A DNA stretch of 34,199 bases from Bacillota bacterium (lineage in GTDB: Bacteria; Bacillota; Sulfobacillia; JAMCWA01): positions 1-34,199 of the forward strand of contig JAMCWA010000081.1 of NCBI GenBank assembly GCA_023475165.1, written 5' to 3'. The position numbers and the translations under genes were made by a program. Shown here piece after piece: positions 1-8,571 of this stretch (its first letter is position 1; each line of letters begins with the position of its first letter). A model generated the notes under the pieces. It was not told where the DNA came from and searched no databases. It was given only the letters and a program-made list of their open reading frames with translations.

Positions 1-124
1 AGGCATAACGGGCATACATCTCGCAGGGAAGAAGGTGTGGGACCTCCTTTCGGTCCCGCGCGGGTTCTGTTTGGGATTAACCCTTCCTTTCATGCCGCAG
101 GTAGATGAACCAGTAGACCAGCCC
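1..124. repeat. Left arm of 124-bp perfect inverted repeat at window edge
   Basis: Bases 1-124 are the exact reverse complement of 796-919 (position i pairs with 920-i). The match fails at 125/795. The arm begins at the first base of the window and replaces the native 5' part of the formate channel gene with an inverted copy of that gene's own 3' end and downstream sequence. An in-frame stop (TGA, 106-108) lies inside the arm. A fold-back joining artefact at a contig end is the likeliest source. Confidence 0.95.
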
Positions 125-126
125 TG

Positions 127-843
127 GCCGGAGAATTCTTTACGCTGGTGGTCCACGACTCGCGGGTCAGCTATGGCTTCACCCAGCTCATCGGGGGCCT
201 TTCCTTCAGCCTAGGGCTGATCCTGGTGGTGGTGGCCGGGGCGGAACTCTTCACCGGTAATACCCTGGCCGTTATGGCCTACGTTAGCCAAAAGATCGGC
301 CTCCGCTGCCTCTTACGTAACTGGTCCATAGTCTTCCTGGGAAATCTTCTCGGATCCCTTTCCCTGGTCCTCTGGATGTACTGGTCCAACCAGTGGAAAT
401 ACAACGGTTATCTGGTAGGGGCCAAAGCCTTGGCCATCGCCAACGCCAAGGTCTCGTTGACCTTCCTGGAAGCCTTCGCCCGCGGGACCCTCTGCAACAT
501 CCTGGTGGTCCTGGCCGTCTGGCTCTCCTTCAGCGCCCGCAGCGTCACCGACAAGATAGCCGCCGTCATCTTCCCCATCACCGCCTTCGTCGCCTCCGGA
601 TTCGAACACTCCATTGCCAACATGTACTTCATCCCCATGGGTTTATTCCTGCGGGCCCACCCCGAGGTGGTGCAGACCCTAAATACCGTCCTCGGCCAGA
701 CCCCGGACCTATCCCGGCTCACCTGGGCCAACTTCCTCCTGGCCAACCTCCTCCCGGTCACCCTGGGCAACATCCTGGGCGGGGCCTTCCTCGTGGGGCT
801 GGTCTACTGGTTCATCTACCTGCGGCATGAAAGGAAGGGTTAA
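127..843 (+). CDS. focA: FocA/NirC-family formate/nitrite channel, 5'-truncated
   Basis: Pentameric inner-membrane channel for formate (possibly nitrite or hydrosulfide). About 239 residues are readable. The family is normally about 260-285 residues long, so roughly the first 45 (TM1) are missing. Recognisable blocks are GGLSFSLGLILVVVAGAELF, the FTGNT loop, and SGFEHSIANM carrying the conserved pore histidine, ending in GLVYWFIYLR. The frame stays open upstream of the GTG at 148 (residues LAGEFFTLV also look like FocA) until the inverted-repeat junction at 124/125, so GTG 148 is not the native start. The adjacent sequence is an inverted copy of the gene's own tail, which points to truncation by assembly or rearrangement rather than decay. 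A formate dehydrogenase operon lies 9 kb away. FocA is preferred over NirC only from overall similarity. Confidence 0.88.
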   Translation, partial: AGEFFTLVVHDSRVSYGFTQLIGGLSFSLGLILVVVAGAELFTGNTLAVMAYVSQKIGLRCLLRNWSIVFLGNLLGSLSLVLWMYWSNQWKYNGYLVGAKALAIANAKVSLTFLEAFARGTLCNILVVLAVWLSFSARSVTDKIAAVIFPITAFVASGFEHSIANMYFIPMGLFLRAHPEVVQTLNTVLGQTPDLSRLTWANFLLANLLPVTLGNILGGAFLVGLVYWFIYLRHERKG

Positions 844-919
844 TCCCAAACAGAACCCGCGCGGGACCGAAAGGAGGTCCCACACCTTCTTCCCTGCGAG
901 ATGTATGCCCGTTATGCCT
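796..919. repeat. Right arm of the 124-bp inverted repeat
   Basis: Perfect reverse complement of 1-124. It covers the last codons of the formate channel (through the stop at 841-843) and 76 bp of downstream DNA. This copy is probably the genuine one because it continues seamlessly from an intact coding frame. The inter-arm region is 125-795. Confidence 0.95.
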
Positions 920-921
920 GT

Positions 922-953
922 GAAAAACAAGGGAGGCCCGTTTACAGGCCTCC
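922..953. terminator. Bidirectional intrinsic terminator between focA and the chemoreceptor
   Basis: A perfect 7-bp stem (GGAGGCC 932-938 / GGCCTCC 947-953) has an 8-nt loop. Read on the minus strand it is followed by CTTGTTTTTC, so it best serves the chemoreceptor gene that ends at 1075. On the plus strand the U-tract is weak, but the hairpin follows focA and is preceded by an A-rich run. Confidence 0.7.
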
Positions 954-975
954 TTGCGCAGCTACAAGTCTTCTC

Positions 976-1084
976 AGTGGCAATCACTTCGGTACTGAGC
1001 ATCAAACCCGGGGTACAACAGGTACCTAGTGCCAGGTCAGTTATTTCTAGTGGCAATCACTTCGACACTGAACATCAAACCCGG
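976..1084. repeat. Pair of 36-bp direct repeats at the 3' end of the chemoreceptor gene
   Basis: Copies at 976-1011 and 1049-1084 match at 33 of 36 positions, with a 73-bp period. The 1049-1084 copy includes the last codon and stop of the chemoreceptor. The other lies just downstream of it on the minus strand. This looks like a local duplication of the gene end. No function is apparent. Confidence 0.85.
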
Positions 1085-3288
1085 AACCTCTTCACCGTGC
1101 TTTCTAACTCCTCCGCGTGCTTTGCCAGCACTTCGGCCGCGCGCGCCACCTCAGAAGCAAAGGCGCTGACCTCCTCAGCGGAGGCACTCACCTCTTGGGC
1201 CGCGGCGGCTGTTTCCTCTGAAATGGCTGATACTCCTTCCATGGCCCGTCCTACCTCCTGACTCGAGGCGGCCATCTCCTCAGTAGCGGCCGTGTTCTCC
1301 ATCGTCATCCCGGCAATCTGGTTAATGGCGTTGGAAACGGCCTGACTGTTGGTGGTCAGTTCACTGGAGGCCTTCAGGATGGCGTTAACCTCTTCACTGG
1401 TCCGCTTCACTGCTGATAGGATCTCCCCCAAGGCCTGCCGGGCGCTCTCGGCCAGCCTGGATCCGTTCTCCACCTCGTCGGTACCAGATTCCATGGCCTC
1501 GATGGACCTGACCACACCCTGCTGGATATTTTCAACCAAAGAAGCAATCTCCTTCGTGGCCCGGGCGGAGCGCTCGGCCAACTTGCGGACTTCGTCGGCC
1601 ACCACCGCGAACCCCCGGCCGTGCTCGCCGGCCCTGGCCGCTTCAATGGCGGCGTTTAGGGCCAAAAGATTGGTCTGGTCGGCAATCTCGGCAATGACGC
1701 TGATGATCTCACCGATGTGCTGTGAGGTCTTCCCCAACTCTTTGACTTTTTCGGCCGCTCCGAGGACTTTCTGCTGCATCCTGGCCATCCCCTGAGCTGT
1801 CACCTCAACCGCCTTTCCCCCATCGGCCGCGGCGGTCATAACGGCCTTAAAGGCCTCCGCCGACCCCTCTACCACCGACCTGATCTGAATCAGGGAGGCC
1901 TCATTTCTTCGCAGGGCCGCGTTGACCTCTTCCACATTCCTGGCCTGCTCTTGCGCCCCAAGGGCCACCTGTTCAATAGCCTTCTGGAGTTCGCTCATGC
2001 TCTGAGCCGCCTCAGTGGCATTTTGACTTTCTTCCTGAGCCCCTTGGGCCACCTGGGAAGTGGCCTCGGCGATCTGGTGGGCCGCCTCCATCGCCTGGCG
2101 GGCCGTCGCCTCCATCCCGGCGGTCGTGGCGGCAATGTCTTTCGCCTTTCCCACCGCCTGAAGCACCAGGTCATGCAGGGCGGCTACCGTTTTCTGAAAG
2201 CTCTCGCTTACCCTGGCGATTTCGTCTCGCCCTTGAATCGCCATCCTTAGAGTAAGATCGCCGCCAGCCACCTGCTCCATCCCCGCCGCCAGGGTATTCA
2301 AGGGGCGTAGGGCACGCCCCAAAGTAAAGTACAGGGCGACCAGAACAAAAAGGAGGAGCGAGGAGAACTGGAGGATAACCCCCTTAAGTTGCTGCCCGAC
2401 GGCAGCCAGAAAAGCACTTCGATGGAGCACAACCTTAATATACCCCTTAACTTCCCCCCGAAAGTCTTTGAAAGGGACTATGTCCGCCAGGCGATCGCCA
2501 TCCAGATAGGCGAAGGCTGGTTTTCCGGACTTCAGGGCTTCATTAATCACGTTTTGGGGAACCGGATAGGGATCAGAAGTCTGGGTACCGGCCAAAAAGC
2601 CTTGGCCTCCTTGCGTTTTTTGCCAGGCGACCGACTGCCCGGTCTGATAAAGGAAGAAATCCGCCGGTGTCTCCGCCTTCAAATCATTCAAGAAACCCTG
2701 GCCGAAATCCATCCCGTATTCCACGGAACCCACATGCTGTCCCCGATAAAAAACGGGATGGACCACCCTGAGACCAAAACCACCTTTTCCTTCCTCCAGC
2801 CCCGTCACCCGTTTCTGGCTGGCATTGGCCTCGACCACGGTGGCCCGGAAGCCGGAAAGATCATCCCCAAATTGATCGGGCTGGTGGGCCCGGAAAAAGG
2901 CTGTCGCCGGAGGCAGGTGGAATTGAAACTGATCCACCCCGAACTTTTTCGCCTCGGCAAAGATCGGCAAGGTAAGTTCGGCCAGTCTGGTCCGGTCTCT
3001 TTTGGCCAGAGCCTGCTGGATGTCAGGATTATTGACCACTGCCAGCAGGCCAAAATCGGCCTTCCGGATCAGGTTGGCCATGCGATCATAAATTTCCTTC
3101 TCGATGTGGCTGACCTCATTTTTCTCCTTTTCCAGCAAGGCCCTCCTGGTATCCATCGTCCCCAGGTAGGCTATAAGCCCCATCAACAGGGTCATTATCA
3201 AGACTACCACCAGGCCCAACCTGGTTTTCAGGCTTCTGGCCAAGAGGAAATCTGTGATTCCCCGTACTATTGACTTTTTCCTATTCAT
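1075..3288 (-). CDS. Methyl-accepting chemotaxis protein with dCache-type sensor
   Basis: Membrane chemoreceptor of about 737 residues. In order: a short cytoplasmic N-terminus, TM1 (around residues 21-42), an extracytoplasmic domain to about residue 300, TM2 (about 302-325), HAMP, and a long MCP signalling helix pair. The sensor contains [18 protein letters not shown], typical of the dCache_3 class. The signalling tip holds [20 protein letters not shown] and [18 protein letters not shown]. There is no C-terminal CheR/CheB pentapeptide. I chose ATG 3288 because GGGGAGGG lies 6 nt upstream. An in-frame ATG six bases further upstream abuts the Shine-Dalgarno, and one at 3333 has none. A sigma-D-like box lies about 175 nt upstream. 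The ligand is unknown. No che genes are in the window. Confidence 0.92.
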   Translation of the reverse strand: MNRKKSIVRGITDFLLARSLKTRLGLVVVLIMTLLMGLIAYLGTMDTRRALLEKEKNEVSHIEKEIYDRMANLIRKADFGLLAVVNNPDIQQALAKRDRTRLAELTLPIFAEAKKFGVDQFQFHLPPATAFFRAHQPDQFGDDLSGFRATVVEANASQKRVTGLEEGKGGFGLRVVHPVFYRGQHVGSVEYGMDFGQGFLNDLKAETPADFFLYQTGQSVAWQKTQGGQGFLAGTQTSDPYPVPQNVINEALKSGKPAFAYLDGDRLADIVPFKDFRGEVKGYIKVVLHRSAFLAAVGQQLKGVILQFSSLLLFVLVALYFTLGRALRPLNTLAAGMEQVAGGDLTLRMAIQGRDEIARVSESFQKTVAALHDLVLQAVGKAKDIAATTAGMEATARQAMEAAHQIAEATSQVAQGAQEESQNATEAAQSMSELQKAIEQVALGAQEQARNVEEVNAALRRNEASLIQIRSVVEGSAEAFKAVMTAAADGGKAVEVTAQGMARMQQKVLGAAEKVKELGKTSQHIGEIISVIAEIADQTNLLALNAAIEAARAGEHGRGFAVVADEVRKLAERSARATKEIASLVENIQQGVVRSIEAMESGTDEVENGSRLAESARQALGEILSAVKRTSEEVNAILKASSELTTNSQAVSNAINQIAGMTMENTAATEEMAASSQEVGRAMEGVSAISEETAAAAQEVSASAEEVSAFASEVARAAEVLAKHAEELESTVKRFRV

Positions 3289-3463
3289 CTCCATCCCTCC
3301 CCTTTGTTCTTTCGTTTCTTCAAGTGAGATCATTTAGGGGCAAATTAGACCCGCTATATACCGGATTTCTTCGGTTTTCGCGGCCTCAGGCTCTATCAAT
3401 CAGGTCAACAACCTCCGGGGGCAGAGGTCGAAGATTGTAGGTTTTTGTCGCACTGTGTCGTCA

Positions 3464-3471
3464 TTATCGGC
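3464..3471 (-). promoter_or_regulatory. Candidate sigma-D (sigma-28) -10 element for the chemoreceptor
   Basis: On the minus strand the sequence reads GCCGATAA, an exact match to the motility sigma factor -10 consensus, in the right orientation and about 175 nt upstream of the chemoreceptor start. The matching -35 (TAAA 14-16 nt upstream) is poor; only AT-rich sequence is present. Chemoreceptors are classic sigma-D targets, which supports the reading. Confidence 0.5.
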
Positions 3472-3513
3472 CCTAAAAGGAGAACAATATGGGAATCTCA
3501 CGGGGAGAATCTA

Positions 3514-3522
3514 TGGTAGAAT
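3514..3522 (+). promoter_or_regulatory. Possible extended -10 promoter for the kinase operon
   Basis: TGGTAGAAT is an extended -10 (TGn followed by a 5/6 match to TATAAT) about 65 nt upstream of the kinase start. No recognisable -35 is seen at 17 nt spacing. The rest of 3289-3587 holds only the divergent chemoreceptor leader and this promoter. Confidence 0.35.
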
Positions 3523-3587
3523 AGAGGAAAAGATGACGTGCCAGGCGGCAGCCAAGCCCAGGTGAAAACGAAAAAAGGTGCGGTGCC

Positions 3588-5114
3588 ATGAAGAAATCCC
3601 TGACCTCGACCCTCCTCGTTTCTCTCTTCATTGTAGTCATATTCCTTTTCGCCGGGGAAACCGTCTGGATAGAGCGCCAGATGAGTCGCCTGAACGAGCT
3701 TTACTATGAAGTGGGAGAGAGGGGTTATCAGCTTCTTTATGATCAGGTTAGAATCGAAAAGGACATCGTGGATATGGAGACGGGTACGCGGGGTTATCTC
3801 TTGACCGGCCAGAAGAGCTTTTTGGAACCCTACTACGAGGGGAAAAGGGAGGTTGATGAGCGGCTCGCCTCCCTCCAGGCCTCCCTGGTGGACGAGGGGA
3901 AACTTTCCCCTGACTCCCTGCTGGGCGAGGGAAAACTTTCCCCTAAAGTAGCCGAAATCCGTCGACTGGTCGGAAAGTGGATCGATGAGTGCGCCGAACC
4001 GGCTATCCTCCAAGGGCAAAAACAAGACCAAAGCCAGCCGGCCTCTCCAAACGCGACCGACAACCTGACCTTAGCCAGGGGAAAGGAGTTGATGGATGGA
4101 CTTCGCCGCGCCATTGACGACCTCCAAGGTCTGACCACCGATTTGCGCCAAAGGCAGGTTACCCAAATAAACTCCATCCACGATCAGGTAGTACAACGCG
4201 ACCGGCTGTTCACTGGATTCCTCTGGCTGGTTAACGTCCTGCTCTTCGCCTTCAGCTATATGTGGGGGCGCGCTCTGGAAGAGAAAACTGAGAAGCTAAC
4301 CGACAGGGAACGACGCCTCACCCTGGCCGTTGACGAACTGGAACGAGCCTCCCGCCTGAAATCAGAATTCCTGGCCAACATGAGCCACGAACTGCGCACT
4401 CCTCTCAATGCCATCATCGGTTTTGCTCAGGTGCTGCAAAAGCAATATTACGGCCCGCTGACGGAGAAGCAGGCCGATTACGCTGGTTACATCCTCAAAG
4501 GCGGGCAGCACCTCTTGGGTTTGATTAACGAGATATTGGATCTCTCCAAGATTGAGGCCGGGAAAATGGAACTGAAGCTTTCCACCTTTCCCTTGCGCCG
4601 GGTTCTGGAGGATTCCCTGCTCCTGTTCAAGGAGAAAGCCGCCCGGCACCGCCTGAATCTATACCTGGAAGTGGATGAAAAGATCACGGCAGTGGAAGCT
4701 GACGAGAGCAAGGTTAAACAAATCCTCTACAACCTTCTCTCCAACGCGGTCAAGTTCACCCCCGATGGCGGAAAGATCCGGGTAAAGGCCGAGTTGAAAG
4801 GAACAGGTCGAAAAGAGACCGGGGAAAGCGTCATCGTGGTCAACGTCGCCGACACGGGCATCGGTATTCCCCGCTCGGAGCAAGCCAAACTGTTTCAGCC
4901 CTTTGTCCAGCTCGATGGCTCCTACACCCGGAAGTACGAGGGAACCGGCCTGGGCCTCTCCCTGGTAAAAAGACTGGTTGAACTCCATGGCGGACGGGTT
5001 TGGGTTAGGAGCAGAGGGCCAGGGAAGGGAAGCTTCTTTTATTTCACCCTGCCGGTATCGATAAAGGAGGTGAAAGAGGATGAACAGACTGATACTGGTG
5101 GCCGAGGACAATGA
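3588..5114 (+). CDS. CHASE3-domain sensor histidine kinase
   Basis: Membrane histidine kinase, 508 residues. TM1 is about 8-26. The extracytoplasmic CHASE3 domain is about 35-200 with the signature METGTRGYLLTG. TM2 is about 204-226, then a short coiled linker, HisKA with phospho-acceptor His267 in SHELRTP, and HATPase_c with N box LLSNAVKFTPDGG, G1 VADTGIGIP and G2 GTGLGLSLV. Within CHASE3 an 11-residue in-frame duplication (EGKLSPDSLLG then EGKLSP) is encoded by two near-palindromic 18-bp repeats at 3894-3911 and 3927-3944. A Gln/Ser/Pro-rich stretch follows near residue 150. The gene overlaps the next receiver gene by 35 bp, which indicates a translationally coupled operon. The Shine-Dalgarno (AAAGGTG) is weak. 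The stimulus is not predictable. Confidence 0.93.
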   Translation: MKKSLTSTLLVSLFIVVIFLFAGETVWIERQMSRLNELYYEVGERGYQLLYDQVRIEKDIVDMETGTRGYLLTGQKSFLEPYYEGKREVDERLASLQASLVDEGKLSPDSLLGEGKLSPKVAEIRRLVGKWIDECAEPAILQGQKQDQSQPASPNATDNLTLARGKELMDGLRRAIDDLQGLTTDLRQRQVTQINSIHDQVVQRDRLFTGFLWLVNVLLFAFSYMWGRALEEKTEKLTDRERRLTLAVDELERASRLKSEFLANMSHELRTPLNAIIGFAQVLQKQYYGPLTEKQADYAGYILKGGQHLLGLINEILDLSKIEAGKMELKLSTFPLRRVLEDSLLLFKEKAARHRLNLYLEVDEKITAVEADESKVKQILYNLLSNAVKFTPDGGKIRVKAELKGTGRKETGESVIVVNVADTGIGIPRSEQAKLFQPFVQLDGSYTRKYEGTGLGLSLVKRLVELHGGRVWVRSRGPGKGSFFYFTLPVSIKEVKEDEQTDTGGRGQ

Positions 5115-5472
5115 TATCAACAGGATACTTATGGAAGACATCCTGCGCCACCTCCAGTGTGATATCTGCCACGCCGTCAACGGGCAGGAAGCCATCGATC
5201 TGGCCCGTTTGCGCCGGCCCGCTCTTATTTTAATGGACCTGCAGTTGCCGGGAGTAGATGGTATCAGTGCCACCAGAACCCTGAAACAAGATCCTGAGAC
5301 CAGGGAGATCCCCATACTGGCTGTCAGCTCTTACGCTTTTGAACGCGAGCGGAACCTGTTTTTGCAGGCCGGGGGAGATGATTATATCAGCAAACCCTTC
5401 GACATTGATGACCTCCTGCAGAGGGTAGAGGGCTTCTTAGAGGGAGACGGGAAAGATGAGCAAAAAGGCTAA
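5080..5472 (+). CDS. Stand-alone receiver (DivK-like response regulator)
   Basis: Single receiver domain, 130 residues, without an output domain. The acidic pair is in VAEDNDINR, the phospho-acceptor Asp53 is in LMDLQLPG, the Thr/Ser switch is in AVSSYA, and Lys105 is in SKPF. The start is supported by AAAGGAGG about 9 nt upstream. It begins 35 bp inside the kinase gene and ends 17 bp inside the next gene, so all three products are probably made together. It likely acts as a phosphorelay shuttle or an allosteric partner of the kinase or of the downstream HD-GYP regulator. The exact partner is inference. Confidence 0.92.
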   Translation: MNRLILVAEDNDINRILMEDILRHLQCDICHAVNGQEAIDLARLRRPALILMDLQLPGVDGISATRTLKQDPETREIPILAVSSYAFERERNLFLQAGGDDYISKPFDIDDLLQRVEGFLEGDGKDEQKG

Positions 5473-7036
5473 GATCTTACTGGTGGACGACGACGATGTC
5501 AACCTGGCCTTATTGGAGGCCATGCTGGCCCCATTGGAATACAGAACAATTCTGGCCCATGAGGGATGGGAAGCCCTGGGCAAAGTGGCCCAGGAAGATC
5601 CGGATCTCATCCTCCTCGATGTCATGATGCCGGGGATTGATGGGTTTGAGGTGTGCCGGCGACTGAAAGACGATGAAGCCACTCGCTTCATTCCCATCAT
5701 CATGGTTACCGCCCTGGACGAAAGTCGGGCCTGGCTGGAAGGGGTGAAGGCCGGGGCCGACGACTTTTTGACCAAACCCATCAATGAGTTGGAACTGACC
5801 ACGCGGATCCGCTCCCTCTTGCGGGTGAAGAAGCTCAACGATGGACTGTTGCAGGCCCGGGCGCACATAAATCGGTTGACGCGACATACTACTGAACTGC
5901 TGAGGTTTTTCAACCCCCTTCATTTTGACCTGGAAAGGACCCTATCGGAGCTTTTCAACACCCTTTTGCTTGGTGAAAAAGACGAACAAAAGCCCAAAGC
6001 CATTCTGGCCGGTTTCAAGAAGAAGGAAGATGTCTGGGAAGGCTACATTTACCTGAGAAAGGGGGGGGTTGTTCAGCGGGACCCCGAAGTGGTGTGCCTC
6101 AGCCAGGAATCCCTGGCGTCAGTGCAGCCCTGGCTTTCTCCCGGCGCTACGTCCAAGGAGGAGTATTTCCTCTACAATGACAATAGTGTCGGCAAAAACC
6201 GCGACCAATTCGATGTAACCGGCGCCTTGAGAACCGCCCTCTCTGGCAAGGTGGATGTAGTACGAAACTTCGTCGCTTATAAGAGTGGGACCCTCCTGAT
6301 GATGGCTCTTAATTACCCGGAGTTAGTCACCTCTTACGAACTGGATGCTTTCAGGAATTTAATGGCCTTGAGTCACCTGCTCAAGATTATCTCGGATCAG
6401 GTGACCGAGGTGGGAGAAGCCTTTCACTACACCGTCGGCGCCCTGGCCCGGGCCGCCGAGGCCAACGACGAGGACACCGGCAATCACATCGTACGAGTCA
6501 GTGCCTATGCTCAATTCCTGGCCCGCGCCCTCGGCTGTTCCGAGGATTTCATCAGAGTTCTCAGCTACTCCACCCAGACCCACGACGTGGGCAAGATCCA
6601 TATCCATCCCGACATCTTGAGGAAACCGGGGCGGTTGTCTCCCAGCGAATGGGCCATAATGCAGCAGCATACCCTTTACGGCGCTAAAATATTAGGTGAT
6701 TCGCCCTGGCTGGCCATGGCCAGGAAAATAGCTCTCGAACATCATGAAAAATGGGACGGAACTGGTTACCCTTCCGGTTTGAAGGGAGAGGAAATATCCA
6801 TGGCCGCGCGTATTGTCGCCCTGGCCGACGTCTATGACGCCTTGCGCAATTCCAGAAGCTACAAACCCCCCTTTGCCCACGAGAAGGCCCGTCACATCAT
6901 CACACATGGGGACGGCCGCGTCCAGCCCTCGCATTTCGATCCCAAGGTGCTGGAGGCGTTCCGGGACCTGGAGGCCAAGGTTGCGGCGGTCTATGAAGAG
7001 CTTCAGGACAGTCCCGCTGAGGCGATGCCACAGTGA
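5456..7036 (+). CDS. Response regulator with HD-GYP cyclic di-GMP phosphodiesterase domain
   Basis: RpfG-type regulator, 526 residues. The N-terminal receiver (about 5-125) has acceptor Asp55 in LLDVMMPG and the conserved Lys in TKPI. A middle region of about 170 residues (130-300) is not clearly assignable but could be a GAF-like or DUF3369-like sensor. The C-terminal HD-GYP domain (about 320-515) has His376-Asp377 in THDVGKIHIHPD, the HH pair in ALEHHEKWDGTGYPSG with GYP at 437-439, and the metal-site Asp in ALADVYDAL. All expected metal ligands are visible, so it should hydrolyse c-di-GMP. Being last in the kinase operon, its activity is probably set by phosphorylation from the CHASE3 kinase. 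Confidence 0.93.
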   Translation: MSKKAKILLVDDDDVNLALLEAMLAPLEYRTILAHEGWEALGKVAQEDPDLILLDVMMPGIDGFEVCRRLKDDEATRFIPIIMVTALDESRAWLEGVKAGADDFLTKPINELELTTRIRSLLRVKKLNDGLLQARAHINRLTRHTTELLRFFNPLHFDLERTLSELFNTLLLGEKDEQKPKAILAGFKKKEDVWEGYIYLRKGGVVQRDPEVVCLSQESLASVQPWLSPGATSKEEYFLYNDNSVGKNRDQFDVTGALRTALSGKVDVVRNFVAYKSGTLLMMALNYPELVTSYELDAFRNLMALSHLLKIISDQVTEVGEAFHYTVGALARAAEANDEDTGNHIVRVSAYAQFLARALGCSEDFIRVLSYSTQTHDVGKIHIHPDILRKPGRLSPSEWAIMQQHTLYGAKILGDSPWLAMARKIALEHHEKWDGTGYPSGLKGEEISMAARIVALADVYDALRNSRSYKPPFAHEKARHIITHGDGRVQPSHFDPKVLEAFRDLEAKVAAVYEELQDSPAEAMPQ

Positions 7037-7261
7037 GACTGCTGACAAACTGCGTGGCCAGTGGTTAACCCGCCCGGGACACGGCCCGGGCCGCTGCGCC
7101 GTGAGCCACGGCTGACGGTTATTGAACTCCCGCTGGAGGGGGCGCTCCAACTCTTTCATTGGCCCGGGACAAGACGGCTCAACAGGTTGGTAAGGCCCGG
7201 GTCCGAGGGCGGTAGAAAATTTAGTCGCTAACCGCAAAAAAGCGCGGAGGTGAACCGAAGA
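7037..7261. other. Intergenic DNA with four GCCCGGG repeats and short hairpins
   Basis: Four copies of GCCCGGG occur at 7072-7078, 7084-7090, 7162-7168 and 7195-7201. The first two can form a hairpin with a 5-nt loop. A 6-bp hairpin (GCCGTG/CACGGC) lies at 7098-7112. No U-tract, promoter or coding frame with family resemblance is seen. Confidence 0.5.
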
Positions 7262-8422
7262 ATGCGCGAGGTAACGGGATCCTTTGAAGGAAAGGGCGGT
7301 ACCCGCCTTTTCTACCGTCACTGGCTACTTGCGGACCAGTTTGACCGGGCGCCTCAGGCGGCCGGGGGATCATCCTCTCCCTGGGACACGGTCATCCTCA
7401 TCCATGGTTCCGGGGAACATTCCGGGCGCTACGAGAGTCTGGCACAATTCCTGGTATCTTCCGGTTTCCAGGTGGCCGCCCCCGACCTGCGGGGGTTGGG
7501 TCAATCGGGCGGACTTAAGGGGCATGTGCAAGCCTTTGCCGACTATCTCGCCGATTTGAGTTTCTTCCTCCAATTGATCCGGTCAGCCGGACCCGCCTTT
7601 AAGGCGCATGGCTCGGCTTCACCCCCTTCCGGCGAAACTCCAACGGCCAGTGGGCTCTCAGATGGAAACCAGCTGTCTTCAGCTAAGAATCAGATCCAGG
7701 CTTCGTCTCCGCCCTCTGGCGAAAGGCCATCTTCTGGAGTCCCCTACCGCCAAGAAGAGGTGCCGCCAAGCGAGGAAGCCCGGGCGGCAGCAATTGATGC
7801 AGCCACTCTGGCTTCGCTGCCACCTCCTTTTCCGGAGAACTCACCAGGCGGATCCCCTCCCGCCAGACCGTCGCCCCCGGCCCGCTTCTTTCTCTACGGC
7901 CACAGTCTGGGTGGGCTCATCGCCCTGGGGTATGCCCTCAACCATCCGGAAGATCTCGCCGGAGTCATCGTTTCCAGTCCGGCCCTGGGTCTGGCCATGA
8001 AGGTCTCTCCCCTAAAAACCGCTCTGGGGCAACTGGCCTCCCGTTACCTCCCCACATTGCGTTTGGACAGCGGTATCCCTTCCCGTTATCTCTCCCGGAA
8101 TCCCGAGATCGGCCTCGCCTACGACCGGGATCCTCTGGTTTACCGCAAGGTCAGCGCCCGCTGGTATACGGAATTCGTTGGAGCCATGCAGGAATTCACC
8201 CGGCGGGCGGCTAAGCTGCGCACCCCCGTACTTTTTCTGCAGGCCGGCGACGATCGCCTGGTCTCTCCGGCAGCAACGGAGTCTTTCTTCCGAGCCTGTG
8301 GGTCGCCCGACAAGACTTTCAAGCTTTACCCGGGGGCTTACCATGAGGTCCATAACGATCCGGTAGTGGAGGAGGCCAGCCGTGATCTCTTGGATTGGTT
8401 ACAGCAAAGGGTGGCAAGATAG
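7262..8422 (+). CDS. Alpha/beta hydrolase (monoacylglycerol-lipase/S33-like) with low-complexity insert
   Basis: Cytoplasmic serine hydrolase of the Hydrolase_4 family, usually acting on acylglycerols or similar esters. The substrate here is unknown. About 387 residues from ATG 7262, against a family norm near 270-300. The oxyanion block is LIHGSGEHSGRY, the nucleophile Ser215 is in YGHSLGG, the acid Asp331 is in GDDRLV and the base His361 is in YHEVHND. The excess length is one block, about residues 109-207, rich in Ser, Pro and Gly, inserted before the nucleophile strand and containing the diverged repeat ASxPPSGExP. The start is set by GGAGGTGA eight nt upstream. An in-frame GTG at 7250 overlaps that Shine-Dalgarno. 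No signal peptide is seen. It may be transcribed from the kinase operon or separately across the 225-nt gap. Confidence 0.85.
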   Translation: MREVTGSFEGKGGTRLFYRHWLLADQFDRAPQAAGGSSSPWDTVILIHGSGEHSGRYESLAQFLVSSGFQVAAPDLRGLGQSGGLKGHVQAFADYLADLSFFLQLIRSAGPAFKAHGSASPPSGETPTASGLSDGNQLSSAKNQIQASSPPSGERPSSGVPYRQEEVPPSEEARAAAIDAATLASLPPPFPENSPGGSPPARPSPPARFFLYGHSLGGLIALGYALNHPEDLAGVIVSSPALGLAMKVSPLKTALGQLASRYLPTLRLDSGIPSRYLSRNPEIGLAYDRDPLVYRKVSARWYTEFVGAMQEFTRRAAKLRTPVLFLQAGDDRLVSPAATESFFRACGSPDKTFKLYPGAYHEVHNDPVVEEASRDLLDWLQQRVAR

Positions 8423-8521
8423 GGCCGGTGGTTGAAGCCCGTCGCCCAAGCGGCTTCTTGCTATAATGGTTGGCAGCTACAGTACCGCTGGGGATGCTGC
8501 ATCGGCGGGGGCAAATTCAAA

Positions 8522-8571
8522 GTAAGGCGTTCTTTTGCACTACTATTATCGCACAATAGTAGGTTCCTTAC
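8522..8571. terminator. Nested hairpin between convergent genes
   Basis: An inner perfect 8-bp stem (CTACTATT 8540-8547 / AATAGTAG 8555-8562) is enclosed by an outer 6-bp stem (GTAAGG 8522-8527 / CCTTAC 8566-8571). The outer arm overlaps the stop codon of the DUF885 gene. It lies where the two convergent transcripts meet. There is no U-tract, so it may be a processing or pausing structure rather than a classical terminator. Confidence 0.45.

Noticed and set aside
595..612. GGATTCGAAC, resembling a tRNA T-arm on the minus strand
   Set aside because: It encodes the conserved SGFEHS block of the formate channel and no cloverleaf can be built around it.
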